The position numbers and the translations under genes were made by a program. Below the pieces are notes generated by a model, which made no database searches, was not told where the DNA came from, and worked only from the letters and a program-made list of their open reading frames with translations. Source: JACKII01 sp965222315 (GTDB taxonomy: Bacteria; Pseudomonadota; Alphaproteobacteria; Bin95). Taken from it: a DNA stretch of 64,000 nt. This document shows, piece by piece, positions 26,469-35,530 of this stretch (the stretch's first letter is position 1; each line of letters starts with the position of its first letter). The stretch spans positions 3,224,001 through 3,288,000 of the forward strand of contig OZ244951.1 in NCBI GenBank assembly GCA_965222315.1, read 5' to 3'.

Positions 26469-28049
26469 TTAACTCAAAGCCCTAGACAAACTCTTAACCA
26501 TCGCTGATGGCGGGGGCGGATTGGGATGCGTCACGTAATAATAGCCAACCGCCGCGAACGTCCCGAACAGCATAGCGACGACACAGGTGGCAGCGACCGC
26601 ATCGGCAAACTTGCGCCGGGCCCCGAGCAGGGAGCGGGTAACAGGCAAAACGCCAATCACCGGCAGGCCAATCGCCTTCGACACCTGGCGGCTGCCCATA
26701 AAAGCTTCGGTCAGCAGAACCCGCAGCACCGCGACGCCGACACCCGCGGCACATCCGAACACCAGGACCACGCCCAAGAGGATTATCCGCGGCGGCCCGC
26801 TGGCGGAAACCGGGGCAAGTGGCGGCTCCACCACGCGAAACTCGACGCTGTCCGCCTCGACACCGAGCCGTTGCCCCAGCCGGGCGGATTCACGCCGCTC
26901 GATCAGGCGCTCATATTGCTTGACCATGATTTCGTAGTCGCGGGTCAGATGCACCAGTTCGGCCTCGGCGGCTGGCGTATCCGCCACCCGTTGCGCCAGT
27001 TCATCAATGCGGTCGGCGGTCTGGCTGGTTCTGGTCCGGATGCTGGTGATTACCAGCTCGGCGCTATCAAGTTCGTCGCTCAACTGTTGCCAGACCGGGT
27101 TAATCAACTCGTTTTGGGCATGAACCTGCCTGGGTAGGGTAGCCAGCCCCGCTTCCGCCTGGGCGATGCGGTTGCGGGCAGACACCACATCGGGGTGCAG
27201 GTCGGTGTAGAGGGTCAGCAGCCGGCCAAGCTCCGACCGGTGCTGCAGCAATTGCTGCTCCAAAGCGGCCCTGATCGGATCGCGCTGCGGCGCTGCAGTC
27301 GAAGGCAGGAATTTCGGCACGGTTGCGATCCGGACCGCCAACTGGTTACGCTGCCAGACCGCAGCCTCCATCTCCGTTAGAAGCAGCTCCTGCTGCGATT
27401 CTGCGGCCTCCAGCGCCCGGACGTTCCGGTCGGAATTGCCGAGCTGCACGGCGTGACGGCGTTTATATTCTGCAACCTTAATCTCGGCCCGCCGCAGCTT
27501 TAGCTCATACTCGCTGATCTGCTGATCGATGAAGCGTTGCGCCTCTTCCATGTTCTGCTGGGTATTGCCCAGGTTCATTTCCACAAAGATTTGCAGTGTC
27601 GTATCCACCACCTTCTGGGCCAATTCGGGCGTATCCGCGGTGTAGGAAAAGGTGAAAAGGTTGGAGCGGTCGACCTTCATCTCTATCGCCGTCGCCATTT
27701 TCTGGATCAGGCGATCCATCGCAACCGGATCCTCGCCGACGGCAAGGTCCATATCAGTCTTGCGGATGATTTTTTCGACATTGGCGCGGCTGAACAGGGT
27801 CCGCCGCATAATATCCAACTGGGCGTCGATATCCGGCTGGACCGCCATGTCCTTCATCAAAGGTCGCAGCAGACTCTGCGTATCGACGTAGATCTTGGCT
27901 TCGGAGGTATAACTATTGGAGATGCTGGCAACACCTAGCCACCCCAGCGGGCATGCGATCCAGGCGATGAGGAGGACGGTCCAGCGGCGGGCGATTACGT
28001 TGCTGATGTACGATAAGACAAGTACTTTCAGCTCTGCCGATCCATTCAT
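26469..28049 (-). CDS. XrtA-system polysaccharide chain-length determinant (Wzz family)
   Basis: 526 residues. An N-terminal transmembrane helix (about 22-42) is followed by the Wzz domain with Val-Asp-Thr-Gln-Ser-Leu-Leu-Arg-Pro-Leu. A long periplasmic coiled-coil region spans about 150-400, with Pro-Leu-Ala-Pro-Val-Ser-Ala before the second helix (about 425-450) and a third hydrophobic segment near 490-510. It is a polysaccharide co-polymerase and partners the adjacent tyrosine kinase and outer-membrane export lipoprotein, with which it forms a Wza-Wzc-like trans-envelope system. Confidence 0.92.
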   Translation of the reverse strand: MNGSAELKVLVLSYISNVIARRWTVLLIAWIACPLGWLGVASISNSYTSEAKIYVDTQSLLRPLMKDMAVQPDIDAQLDIMRRTLFSRANVEKIIRKTDMDLAVGEDPVAMDRLIQKMATAIEMKVDRSNLFTFSYTADTPELAQKVVDTTLQIFVEMNLGNTQQNMEEAQRFIDQQISEYELKLRRAEIKVAEYKRRHAVQLGNSDRNVRALEAAESQQELLLTEMEAAVWQRNQLAVRIATVPKFLPSTAAPQRDPIRAALEQQLLQHRSELGRLLTLYTDLHPDVVSARNRIAQAEAGLATLPRQVHAQNELINPVWQQLSDELDSAELVITSIRTRTSQTADRIDELAQRVADTPAAEAELVHLTRDYEIMVKQYERLIERRESARLGQRLGVEADSVEFRVVEPPLAPVSASGPPRIILLGVVLVFGCAAGVGVAVLRVLLTEAFMGSRQVSKAIGLPVIGVLPVTRSLLGARRKFADAVAATCVVAMLFGTFAAVGYYYVTHPNPPPPSAMVKSLSRALS

Positions 28050-28127
28050 GGGCGCTGCCCGTCCTCCACCAGAAACGCAATGGAGGCGGGCCAGCCGGTT
28101 CCCCGGATGGCCCGAACAAGTCCTCCG

Positions 28128-28751
28128 TTACAAGAAGCTCTCAGGGATCAGGATGATATCGCCCGGCGCCACTGGCGCGTTGGCCGAAATATCCCCGTCC
28201 CGCATCAAATCGTCCAACCGGACCCGCATGGCTTTTTGAGTCTCACCCCGGCCGCGGATCAGTACTGCCCCATTGCCATCGGCAAACTGGGTCAAACCGC
28301 CAACGGCAATCATCACATCCAGCACCGTCATCTGCGAGCGGTACGGCACCGAAACGGGCTGCGCCGCTTCCCCCACCACGCGCACCTGCTGGTTCAGCGG
28401 GCCCTGGAAGTTGTGCACGATTACGGTCACCACCGGGTCCTGCAGGTAGGTCCGCAATTCGGTTTCCAGGTCGCGCGCCAGCTGGGTCGGCGTCTTCCCA
28501 GCAGCCTCCATGTCCTCAACCAGCGGCGTCGAAATCTTGCCGTCCGGGCGCACGGGCACCCGGACCGAGACGTCGGGTGCGCGCCAGACAAACACCTCAA
28601 CCGTATCCAGCGGGCCGATTATGTAGTCACCGGTATCCACACTCGCGGAAATCTCCTGGTCGACGTCCTCATAAGGACTGGAACAGGAAGCGATGCCTAG
28701 GGATGCCGCCAGTACGGCCACAATCATCAAGAACCGTCGTGCAATCGTCAT
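28128..28751 (-). CDS. XrtA-system polysaccharide export lipoprotein (Wza-like)
   Basis: 207 residues. A lipoprotein signal ends in the lipobox Ile-Ala-Ser-Cys near residue 23. The Poly_export domain follows with Tyr-Ile-Ile-Gly-Pro-Leu-Asp-Thr-Val-Glu-Val-Phe-Val-Trp, then a SLBB domain with Val-Ser-Val-Pro-Tyr-Arg-Ser and Gly-Gly-Leu-Thr-Gln-Phe-Ala-Asp-Gly. It is an outer-membrane export channel component of the exosortase A locus (TIGR03027 type). It is the promoter-proximal gene of the cluster that continues down to 16955. Confidence 0.92.
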   Translation of the reverse strand: MTIARRFLMIVAVLAASLGIASCSSPYEDVDQEISASVDTGDYIIGPLDTVEVFVWRAPDVSVRVPVRPDGKISTPLVEDMEAAGKTPTQLARDLETELRTYLQDPVVTVIVHNFQGPLNQQVRVVGEAAQPVSVPYRSQMTVLDVMIAVGGLTQFADGNGAVLIRGRGETQKAMRVRLDDLMRDGDISANAPVAPGDIILIPESFL

Positions 28752-28986
28752 AGCTGGTCTAAGCCTCTCATCGGTTTTCTGAGCCCATGGGGTGGGCTTC
28801 CCCTCTTCCTACACCCAACAAACGCTCTCGACCAGATACTGCAATAACGCCGCGCAAGTGTCATTGCGGAGAAACGGTTCTACTTAACCAAATTCAAGGG
28901 AACTCTACCCCTTGCTTCCTAATGGCTCCTTAATCGCTTTCGGAAATAATCACCGCTGCCCCCAACCCCGGCCGCCCTTTGCGCAG
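28752..28986. promoter_or_regulatory. divergent promoter region between export and flippase genes
   Basis: This region separates the start of the XrtA cluster (minus) from the flippase gene (plus) and must hold the promoters of both. A 6-bp inverted repeat, AGCCCA-TGGGG-TGGGCT, lies at 28782-28798, 30-45 bases upstream of the export gene, and could be an operator. I see no confident -35/-10 pair. Confidence 0.35.
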
Positions 28987-30579
28987 ATGGAGCTTCCAGC
29001 GGTGACAACAGCAGCGACGCGTCCAATGCCCCGCGCCGGGCACCTGCTGATTCGAGGCGCAACGCTGCGCGTCGCATCGATGGCCATCAACATTGCCGGC
29101 ACCTTCATGGTGCTTCCGTTCATGATCCACCAACTCGGCGATTACTGGTACGGTGTCTGGGCGCTGATCGGGGCCATCGTCGTTCAATACCACATTCTGG
29201 ACTTCGGCCTGTCGCAGACGGTCGTCCGCTTCATCGCCAAACACCGGGGCGAGCAAGCGCCGGCGGAAATGGCGGCGGTATTTTCAACGGCGCTGGCGGC
29301 CTTCGGGGCCTTCGGGGCAATCACTTTCATCGGTGTTGCCGGACTGGCGACGACCGTGCCGGCCTGGGGCTTTCCGCCGGCAGAAGCGGAAATCCTTGCG
29401 GCCTCCATTCTGATGGTGGGCGCGACCATGTGCTGCGCCTTCCCGACCTATGCGGCGGAGGGTTGCTTCACCGGTGTGTTGCGCCAGGACATACCCAGCC
29501 TGCTGCAGATCATGCGGACCGTGCTGCGCCTCTCCCTCACCTACTACTTCATGGCGGAGGGTTATTCGATCATGGCGCTGGCCGCCATTTCGCTTGGCTG
29601 CGATACGCTCTACCGCCTGCAACTGGCTTGGCTGCTGCCGCGCATCGTGCCGGAGGCCCGATTCGACCGCCATGCCATTTCCCAACGCCGCTTGCGGGAG
29701 ATGCTGCGCTTCGGGCGCTTCGTGCTGCTGACCAATGTCGCCCGCTACTCCGTCATCCACACCAGCATGATCATTGCAGGCGCCTTTGTCGGCGTCGCGG
29801 CGGCCACGACTTACGCCATCGCCCTCAACATTATCGAACGCCTGGAAGGCATCACGCGCATGGCGCTCTCCATGACCATGCCCGCGTTTTCCGGACTGAT
29901 GGGCCATGGCGATCCACCAGCCGTCCTGCAACAACGGTTCCTGATGGTTTCCCGCATCGCCGGGCTTGGCATTTCATTGCTGTGCGGCGGGCTGATCGTC
30001 GCCGGCCAGCCTTTCGTCACCGCCTGGATGGGACCGGACTACGCCGCCGCCTATTGGCCGCTGCTGATCCTGAGCATCGCCTGGATGGCCGACCTGGCCC
30101 AGGTACCGGCAATGCAGGTCCTGACCGCGCTGGGCCAGCACCGGCAGTTCGCCATCTATGACCTGGCTGTCGCGGCAGCGAGCGCAGCGCTTGCCATGCT
30201 GATGTCGCCTGGCTTAGGGCTGCCGGGCATTGCGGCCGGGGTGGCGATGCCGGTTCTTGTTTCGGCCATCCTGCTGAAGCCGCGTTTCGCCGCTCGCGTC
30301 CTGCACCTGCCGGCCCGCATACTTTACCGCGAAACCGGCCGGACCGTTGGCGGAGCCCTGCTGCTGCAGGTACCAGTCGCGATCGGCCTGCAGCAGATGA
30401 CAGCGCCAACGATACTGGAACTCGCGCTGTTCGGGGCCGCCACCTACGGACCGATCGGCCTGATTGCCGCCCTCACGCTTCTGCCGCGGAGTGACCAGCG
30501 CTACCTTGTCGGCCTGCTGCCATACCGCGCCGCCAGGACCATCAGAACCTGCCTGCCATATCTTCGCGAGACCGCTTAG
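28987..30579 (+). CDS. polysaccharide flippase (Wzx/MATE-like)
   Basis: 530 residues from the ATG at 28987; a TTG at 28912 with AAGGGA upstream would give 555, and the start is uncertain. About twelve to fourteen hydrophobic helices cover the protein, beginning with Arg-Val-Ala-Ser-Met-Ala-Ile-Asn-Ile-Ala-Gly-Thr, the usual first helix of Wzx flippases. It should flip lipid-linked repeat units across the inner membrane, which completes the polymerisation and export set. It is divergent from the export lipoprotein gene and converges on tctA with a 12-base gap. Confidence 0.87.
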   Translation: MELPAVTTAATRPMPRAGHLLIRGATLRVASMAINIAGTFMVLPFMIHQLGDYWYGVWALIGAIVVQYHILDFGLSQTVVRFIAKHRGEQAPAEMAAVFSTALAAFGAFGAITFIGVAGLATTVPAWGFPPAEAEILAASILMVGATMCCAFPTYAAEGCFTGVLRQDIPSLLQIMRTVLRLSLTYYFMAEGYSIMALAAISLGCDTLYRLQLAWLLPRIVPEARFDRHAISQRRLREMLRFGRFVLLTNVARYSVIHTSMIIAGAFVGVAAATTYAIALNIIERLEGITRMALSMTMPAFSGLMGHGDPPAVLQQRFLMVSRIAGLGISLLCGGLIVAGQPFVTAWMGPDYAAAYWPLLILSIAWMADLAQVPAMQVLTALGQHRQFAIYDLAVAAASAALAMLMSPGLGLPGIAAGVAMPVLVSAILLKPRFAARVLHLPARILYRETGRTVGGALLLQVPVAIGLQQMTAPTILELALFGAATYGPIGLIAALTLLPRSDQRYLVGLLPYRAARTIRTCLPYLRETA

Positions 30580-30591
30580 ATTCGCGGCGGT

Positions 30592-32079
30592 TCAGGGCTG
30601 CGCGCCCCGACGCTGCTGCCGCCACGCACTGACCGCCGGCCATAGGATGCTGAGCGCCGCCATGGCAAAGAACCCGCAGACAATGGGGCTCTCGAACAGC
30701 CGCCACCATTCGTGGTCCATGGTAATCATGGATTGGCTCAGCGTCTCCTCCAGCATCTTGCCGAGTATCAGGCCCATCACTAGCGGCGCTGCGCCGAAGC
30801 CATGCCGGCGCATTACAAACCCGACGATCCCGGCAATCAGCATCACCCAAACGTCGAAAAACGAACCGCTGAGAGAATAAGCGCCGATCATTGAGAAGGC
30901 GAACACCATCGGCCAGAGGAAGGTCCGCGGGATCAGCGTAATGCGGGCAAACACCTTCGCTCCCAGCAACCCGATTACCAGGAAGGAGACATTGGCGACG
31001 GCCATCGCCCCGAAAATCGCATAAACGAAATGCGGTGTCTCCTGGATGAGATAGGGGCCGGGGCGGAAGCCGTGGGTTATCAGCGCTGCCAGGATCAGCG
31101 CCGTGGTGCCACTGCCCGGAATGCCAAGCGCGAGGGTCGGCACCATGGCCCCGCCAGTCGCGGCGTTGTTCGCCGCTTCCGGTCCGGCGATGCCTTCGGG
31201 AATGCCGGTGCCGAACTCGTCCTTGCGATTGGACCAGCGTTTGGCCTCGTTGTAACCCATGATGGCCGCGACCGTGCTGCCCTCCGCCGGCAGGATGCCG
31301 ATGAACGTGCCGATGCCAGACGACCGCAGCACGGTGCCAAGCACGCGCCGGATATCATCCAGGGAGGGCAGTTTGACCACCACGGACTTGATCCGCTCCA
31401 GCGCCTGATCCGCTGCCTGGCTTTGGGTCAGCATTTCAGACACGGCGAACAGACCGATCAGCACAGGCACAAACTCCACGCCTTCGGTCAATTCCGGAAC
31501 GCCGAAGGTGAACCGCTCGATCCCCGTCGCCAGATGGGTGCCGACGGTGGCGATGAAAACGCCGATGGCACCGGCGATCAGGTTGCGCAGCGATGACCGT
31601 CCGCTGATCGACGCCAGCATCGACAACGCGAACACGGTCAGCGCGAAATATTCCTGTGGCCGGAAGCTGATGGCCACCTTGGCCAGCAGGGGCGTTGCCA
31701 CGATAAACACCACCAGCGAGAGCAGGCCGCCCGTGACGCTGGAAAACGCGGCGATCCCCAGCGCGCGCCCCGCCTCCCCCCGCTTGGCCATGGGATACCC
31801 ATCAAACGCGGTTGCGACTGCCGGCGGCGCGCCCGGCGCGTTGATCAGAATGGCGGTAATCGACCCCCCGAATGTGCCCGCGCAATAGAGCGCCGCCATC
31901 ATGCAGATGGCCGAGACCGGCTCCAATGTAATGGTGAACGGCAGCAGCAGCGCAATAGCCAGCGGCGAGGACAAGCCAGGCAGGGCGCCGACGATGACGC
32001 CGATCAGCACGCCCAGCATGACCAACGCGATATTCTCTAGCCCGAAGGCGAGACTCAGCCCGTGTAATAAGGCATCCAT
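30592..32079 (-). CDS. tctA: tripartite tricarboxylate transporter large permease TctA
   Basis: 495 residues, the normal length. It has many hydrophobic helices and the conserved Gly-Ala-Leu-Pro-Gly-Leu-Ser near the N-terminus. Gly-Pro-Glu-Ala-Ala-Asn-Asn-Ala and Leu-Gly-Ile-Pro-Gly-Ser are both TctA signatures. With TctB and the periplasmic receptor it forms a secondary transporter for carboxylates. It is the last gene of the tctC-tctB-tctA order, 13 bases after tctB. The substrate is unknown, since these systems serve citrate, aromatic acids and others. Confidence 0.93.
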   Translation of the reverse strand: MDALLHGLSLAFGLENIALVMLGVLIGVIVGALPGLSSPLAIALLLPFTITLEPVSAICMMAALYCAGTFGGSITAILINAPGAPPAVATAFDGYPMAKRGEAGRALGIAAFSSVTGGLLSLVVFIVATPLLAKVAISFRPQEYFALTVFALSMLASISGRSSLRNLIAGAIGVFIATVGTHLATGIERFTFGVPELTEGVEFVPVLIGLFAVSEMLTQSQAADQALERIKSVVVKLPSLDDIRRVLGTVLRSSGIGTFIGILPAEGSTVAAIMGYNEAKRWSNRKDEFGTGIPEGIAGPEAANNAATGGAMVPTLALGIPGSGTTALILAALITHGFRPGPYLIQETPHFVYAIFGAMAVANVSFLVIGLLGAKVFARITLIPRTFLWPMVFAFSMIGAYSLSGSFFDVWVMLIAGIVGFVMRRHGFGAAPLVMGLILGKMLEETLSQSMITMDHEWWRLFESPIVCGFFAMAALSILWPAVSAWRQQRRGAQP

Positions 32080-32092
32080 GTCAGCGTGCGCC

Positions 32093-32605
32093 TTAGTGGA
32101 AGCTCAGACCCAAAATGCCTGGCTCGAAGAAAATTTTGAACACCTGGGTAAACACCAGCATGACGGCTGTCGGAAAGCCCAATCCGAAGAGGATCAAGGG
32201 CACCCAGCGGCGTTCGCCCCACAGGATCGGGAGCGCCACACAGGCAAAGACCAACGTCAGATAAGTGCCTAGCCACGTCGCCGCGCCGACAATCACCAGG
32301 GCCACCGCCATGGTGTAGTAAGCAATGGGCTTCGCCGCCCTTTTCCGGTCTTCCTCCAACCCGCTTGCGCCCGTGCGCGCGGTGCGCCACGCATGTTCGA
32401 ACGGCATCAGGATCGTCAGGATACCAATCACCCAGAGTATCAGCCGCGGAAAGAATTCCGGCGTGACACCGCCGTCAAAGAGAGCGGAGACTTCCTCAAA
32501 CGTGGTGGTCAGGTAGGCGAAATAGGCAACCAGCGCCAAAATCGCCAAGCTCAGCACCAGGTCCATGGGATGGACCCAGCGCCAAAAGCCAGAAGAGGAG
32601 CGCAT
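32093..32605 (-). CDS. tctB: tripartite tricarboxylate transporter small permease TctB
   Basis: 170 residues, predicted to have four transmembrane helices (about 15-35, 52-68, 92-120 and 132-160). Pro-Glu-Phe-Phe-Pro-Arg after the first helix is a conserved TctB motif. It lies between tctC and tctA, and the spacing of 9 and 13 bases indicates one operon. It acts with TctA in the inner membrane. Confidence 0.88.
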   Translation of the reverse strand: MRSSSGFWRWVHPMDLVLSLAILALVAYFAYLTTTFEEVSALFDGGVTPEFFPRLILWVIGILTILMPFEHAWRTARTGASGLEEDRKRAAKPIAYYTMAVALVIVGAATWLGTYLTLVFACVALPILWGERRWVPLILFGLGFPTAVMLVFTQVFKIFFEPGILGLSFH

Positions 32606-32614
32606 CGCGAAGCG

Positions 32615-33574
32615 CTACTCTTTAATGATGCCCAATTCGAGCATCGCCTCGCGGGCGCTTGCGTACTCTTCCTTGAGCTGCGCATCCCATACTTTCCACC
32701 CGGCGACGCTATCTTCCGGATTCAGGCCGGAGGAGCGAAGGTACCCGGCAAAGGTCTTGTGCTTCATCGCTTCGGTCAACGCATCGGAGAGCTTCTGAAT
32801 GATCGGCTCCGGCGTACCAGCCTTCACTGCATAGCCGCGGGTCGTGGACGTTTTGACCTTGTAGCCCAACTCAAACGTCGTCGGAATATCTGGATAGTCC
32901 GAGAGCCGCTTGTCGTTCATGACGGCCAGCGGGCGGAACGTGCCGTCCTGCACCTGGCTCAACGCTTCCGACACGTTCGGCAATGTCGCGTCGATTGCGC
33001 CGCTCATCAGCGCCTGAACCATTTGGGCGCCACTGCCGAAAGGCACGGCCTTGACCTTGATACCAGCCGCCTTTGCGAACTTCAGCAAGCCGATATGCTC
33101 GGTCGAGCCTATTTCGCCAACGCCCCAGTTCAGGGGCTTTTCCTTCGACGCGGCGATCAGATCTTCGAGTGTTCGGAGCGGGCTGTCGCCCTGCACCGTG
33201 ATGAAGGTCGGATCGTCCATGGCACGGGCAACCCCGACCATGCCGTCAATGCCCATGCCCCCCTTGCCGCGGGCGATCGTGTAGAGGTGGGTCTGGGTCA
33301 GCGCCATCAGCGTGTAGCCGTCGGCCGGTTTGCTGGCAACATAGGCCTGAGCTGCCGAACCGCCGCCGCCGCGCTTGGATACGACGACCATGTCCGTATC
33401 CAGGATCCGGCGCGAGCGGATCATCATCATGCGCGCGGTCGTATCGGTGCCGCCGCCATACTTGGCGTGGATCACGACCTCAATAGTCTTGTCGCCGGGA
33501 AAATCATCGGCGGCGATTGCCGGAGCCGCCAACAGGCCAAGCATGACCGCACCGGTCAGGAATGGTTTCCACAT
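32615..33574 (-). CDS. tctC: tripartite tricarboxylate transporter receptor TctC (Bug family)
   Basis: 319 residues. A cleavable signal peptide ends near Ala-Ile-Ala-Ala (about residue 21). The mature protein is a Bug-type periplasmic binding protein: Lys-Arg-Gly-Gly-Gly-Gly-Ser, Ala-Gly-Ile-Lys-Val-Lys-Ala-Val-Pro-Phe and the Thr-Thr-Arg-Gly loop mark the ligand site. It captures a carboxylate and delivers it to TctAB. A strong GGAGGT site lies 8 bases before the ATG, so this receptor is expected to be the most abundant product of the operon. Confidence 0.92.
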   Translation of the reverse strand: MWKPFLTGAVMLGLLAAPAIAADDFPGDKTIEVVIHAKYGGGTDTTARMMMIRSRRILDTDMVVVSKRGGGGSAAQAYVASKPADGYTLMALTQTHLYTIARGKGGMGIDGMVGVARAMDDPTFITVQGDSPLRTLEDLIAASKEKPLNWGVGEIGSTEHIGLLKFAKAAGIKVKAVPFGSGAQMVQALMSGAIDATLPNVSEALSQVQDGTFRPLAVMNDKRLSDYPDIPTTFELGYKVKTSTTRGYAVKAGTPEPIIQKLSDALTEAMKHKTFAGYLRSSGLNPEDSVAGWKVWDAQLKEEYASAREAMLELGIIKE

Positions 33575-33582
33575 TAGACTTT

Positions 33583-33588
33583 ACCTCC
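33583..33588 (-). promoter_or_regulatory. strong ribosome binding site of tctC
   Basis: GGAGGT on the minus strand is a near-perfect anti-16S match, 8 bases from the ATG of tctC. It fixes the start choice. Confidence 0.7.
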
Positions 33589-33851
33589 AAATGATTTGTT
33601 TATTTGTGTGGCTTGTTATCAGGTTCACAAAGGTCGCGGCGAAATGCAAGCGGCGAGGCCGGTCGACAGGGGGCATTCCGCTCGCTAGGGTCCGCTCCAA
33701 AGGGACAGCGGCTCGCCCCAAGAGCCTGAAAGCGATCCTGGTGCGGCTGACCCAAGCAGGGGGCCAAGTCCGGGGCTTTCCCGCTGGAACAGACGGCTTG
33801 CGTGAGGCTTGCCGTCGGCTGTCCGATGCGATGATGAAAAAGGACAGCCAA
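33589..33851. other. intergenic region between tctC and cbiX
   Basis: The 263 bases between the divergent tctC and cbiX genes should contain both promoters. I looked for a cobalamin riboswitch because of the genes downstream and found no convincing B12 box or GGGAA/GGTG core. AAGGA at 33839-33843 serves the cbiX start. Confidence 0.35.
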
Positions 33852-34907
33852 ATGGGTTCCGAAAAGCTGGGCGTCATGGTGTGCGGCCATGGCAGCCGCG
33901 ATGCAGGTGCCGTCGCCGAATTCGCCCAGGTCGCAGAACGGCTGAAAGAGCGCTTCCCTGACTGGCCGGTGGATTACGGCTATCTGGAATTCGCGACCCC
34001 GATCATCCGGGATGGATTGGATGCGCTGAAGGCCGACGGCGCGAACCGGGTACTGGCGGTGCCGGGTATGCTGTTCGCCGCGGGCCACGCCAAGAACGAT
34101 ATTCCCAGCGTCCTCAACCGCTATCAGGCGGAAAACGGCCTGCGAATCGAGTATGGTCGCGAGCTGGGCATCGACCTGCGGATGCTGAAAGCCGCCGGCG
34201 ACCGGGTGCAGCAGGCCCTGGACGCGAATCCGTCCGACGTGCCGCTCTCCGAGACCGTGCTGGTCGTCGTCGGCCGCGGCGCGAGCGACCCCGACGCCAA
34301 CTCCAATGTCGCCAAGGTCACACGGATGCTGTGGGAATCGCTCGGCTTCGGCTGGGCGGAGACCGCCTACTCCGGCGTCACGTTCCCGCTGGTCGCGCCG
34401 GCGCTGGATCATGTGGCGCGGCTCGGCTACCGCCGGATCGTCGTGTTTCCCTATTTCCTCTTCACCGGCATTCTGGTGCGCCGCATCTATGACGCCGTGG
34501 ACGAAGCCGCGCGCAAGTTCCCCAGCATCGACTTCGTGAAGGCCGGCTATTTGAACGACCACCCGCAGGTGATCGACACGTTCGAGGCACGGGTGAAAGA
34601 GATCCTGGAAGGCACCGGCAACATGAACTGCCAGATGTGCAAATACCGGGAGCAATTCCTGGGCTTTGAGGATGAGGTCGGCGCCCGTCAGGAAAGTCAC
34701 CACCACCACGTGGAAGGCATCGGCACGGGCGATGCCGGACATGTCCACGGCCATTCGCACGACCACTCGCATGCACACGATCATGGCCACGATCACAGCC
34801 ATAGCCACGACCATTCCAATGACCACTCCCACGATCATGGCCACCACCATCACCCCTATCCGCACGCCGACCATCCGCTGGGGCCGCGCACACTGAAAAA
34901 GAGTTAG
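33852..34907 (+). CDS. cbiX: CbiX-type sirohydrochlorin cobaltochelatase with His-rich Fe-S tail
   Basis: 351 residues from the ATG at 33852, chosen because AAGGA lies 8 bases upstream; in-frame ATGs at 33831 and 33834 lack a site. The chelatase domain begins Val-Met-Val-Cys-Gly-His-Gly-Ser-Arg-Asp, with the metal-binding His. A second half with Val-Val-Gly-Arg-Gly-Ala-Ser-Asp indicates the long duplicated CbiX. Near the end are Met-Asn-Cys-Gln-Met-Cys, the MxCxxC iron-sulphur motif known from long CbiX, and a tail of about 20 His residues in His-Asp/His-Ser repeats. It inserts Co2+ into sirohydrochlorin (early cobalt insertion). First gene of the cobalamin operon. Confidence 0.92.
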   Translation: MGSEKLGVMVCGHGSRDAGAVAEFAQVAERLKERFPDWPVDYGYLEFATPIIRDGLDALKADGANRVLAVPGMLFAAGHAKNDIPSVLNRYQAENGLRIEYGRELGIDLRMLKAAGDRVQQALDANPSDVPLSETVLVVVGRGASDPDANSNVAKVTRMLWESLGFGWAETAYSGVTFPLVAPALDHVARLGYRRIVVFPYFLFTGILVRRIYDAVDEAARKFPSIDFVKAGYLNDHPQVIDTFEARVKEILEGTGNMNCQMCKYREQFLGFEDEVGARQESHHHHVEGIGTGDAGHVHGHSHDHSHAHDHGHDHSHSHDHSNDHSHDHGHHHHPYPHADHPLGPRTLKKS

Positions 34908-34909
34908 GC

Positions 34910-35530
34910 GTGGGCTACGACTATCTGCGCGACCCGGCGGCGATCTATGCCGAATCGTTCCGCCAGGTCCGCGCCTCCACCGACTTGAGCGGCCTGCCTC
35001 CCGCCATGCATGGCGTGGCGCTGCGGCTGGTGCACGCGATTGGCGACCCGGCACTGGTACCCGAATTGCATTGGACCGAAGGCGCAGCAGAAGCGGCGCG
35101 CGCAGCGCTCCAAGCTGGTGCGCCGATCTATGCTGATTGCGAAATGGCCGCCGCCGGCATCACCCGCGCCCGCCTGCCAGCGCAGAACGAGGTTCGCTGC
35201 ACTCTGAACCGCCCGGAAGTGCCTTTGCTGGCGAAGCAACACGGCACCACCCGCTCCGCCGCCGCGGTGGAGGCTTGGGAGACCCGAGGCGCAGTCATCG
35301 CCATCGGCAATGCGCCAACCGCCCTGTTCCACCTGCTCGAAAAGCTGGACGGCGGCGCGCCCGTCCCGGCCTGCATCCTCGGCTTCTGCGTCGGCTTCGT
35401 CGGCGCGGCGGAAGCGAAGCAGGCGCTGATCGAAAGCCCCTATCCTTTCATCGCGCTCGCAGGCCGCCGCGGCGGCAGCGCCCTTGCCGCCGCGGCCGTC
35501 AATGCACTTGCCAGTGAGGCGGAGGCATGA
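34910..35530 (+). CDS. cobH: precorrin-8X methylmutase CobH/CbiC
   Basis: 206 residues from a GTG start 2 bases after the cbiX stop. The catalytic histidine lies in Arg-Leu-Val-His-Ala-Ile-Gly-Asp, and Ala-Asp-Cys-Glu-Met-Ala-Ala-Ala-Gly-Ile follows. Val-Gly-Phe-Val-Gly-Ala-Ala-Glu-Ala-Lys is the conserved C-terminal motif. It moves the C11 methyl group to C12 to give hydrogenobyrinate or its cobalt form. The end overlaps cobL by 4 bases. Confidence 0.93.
   Translation: MGYDYLRDPAAIYAESFRQVRASTDLSGLPPAMHGVALRLVHAIGDPALVPELHWTEGAAEAARAALQAGAPIYADCEMAAAGITRARLPAQNEVRCTLNRPEVPLLAKQHGTTRSAAAVEAWETRGAVIAIGNAPTALFHLLEKLDGGAPVPACILGFCVGFVGAAEAKQALIESPYPFIALAGRRGGSALAAAAVNALASEAEA

Noticed and set aside
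33589..33851. Cobalamin riboswitch upstream of cbiX
   Set aside because: The stretch has some CCGG/CCC-rich segments, but I could not find the conserved B12 box or the GGGAA...GGTG core in the right order.
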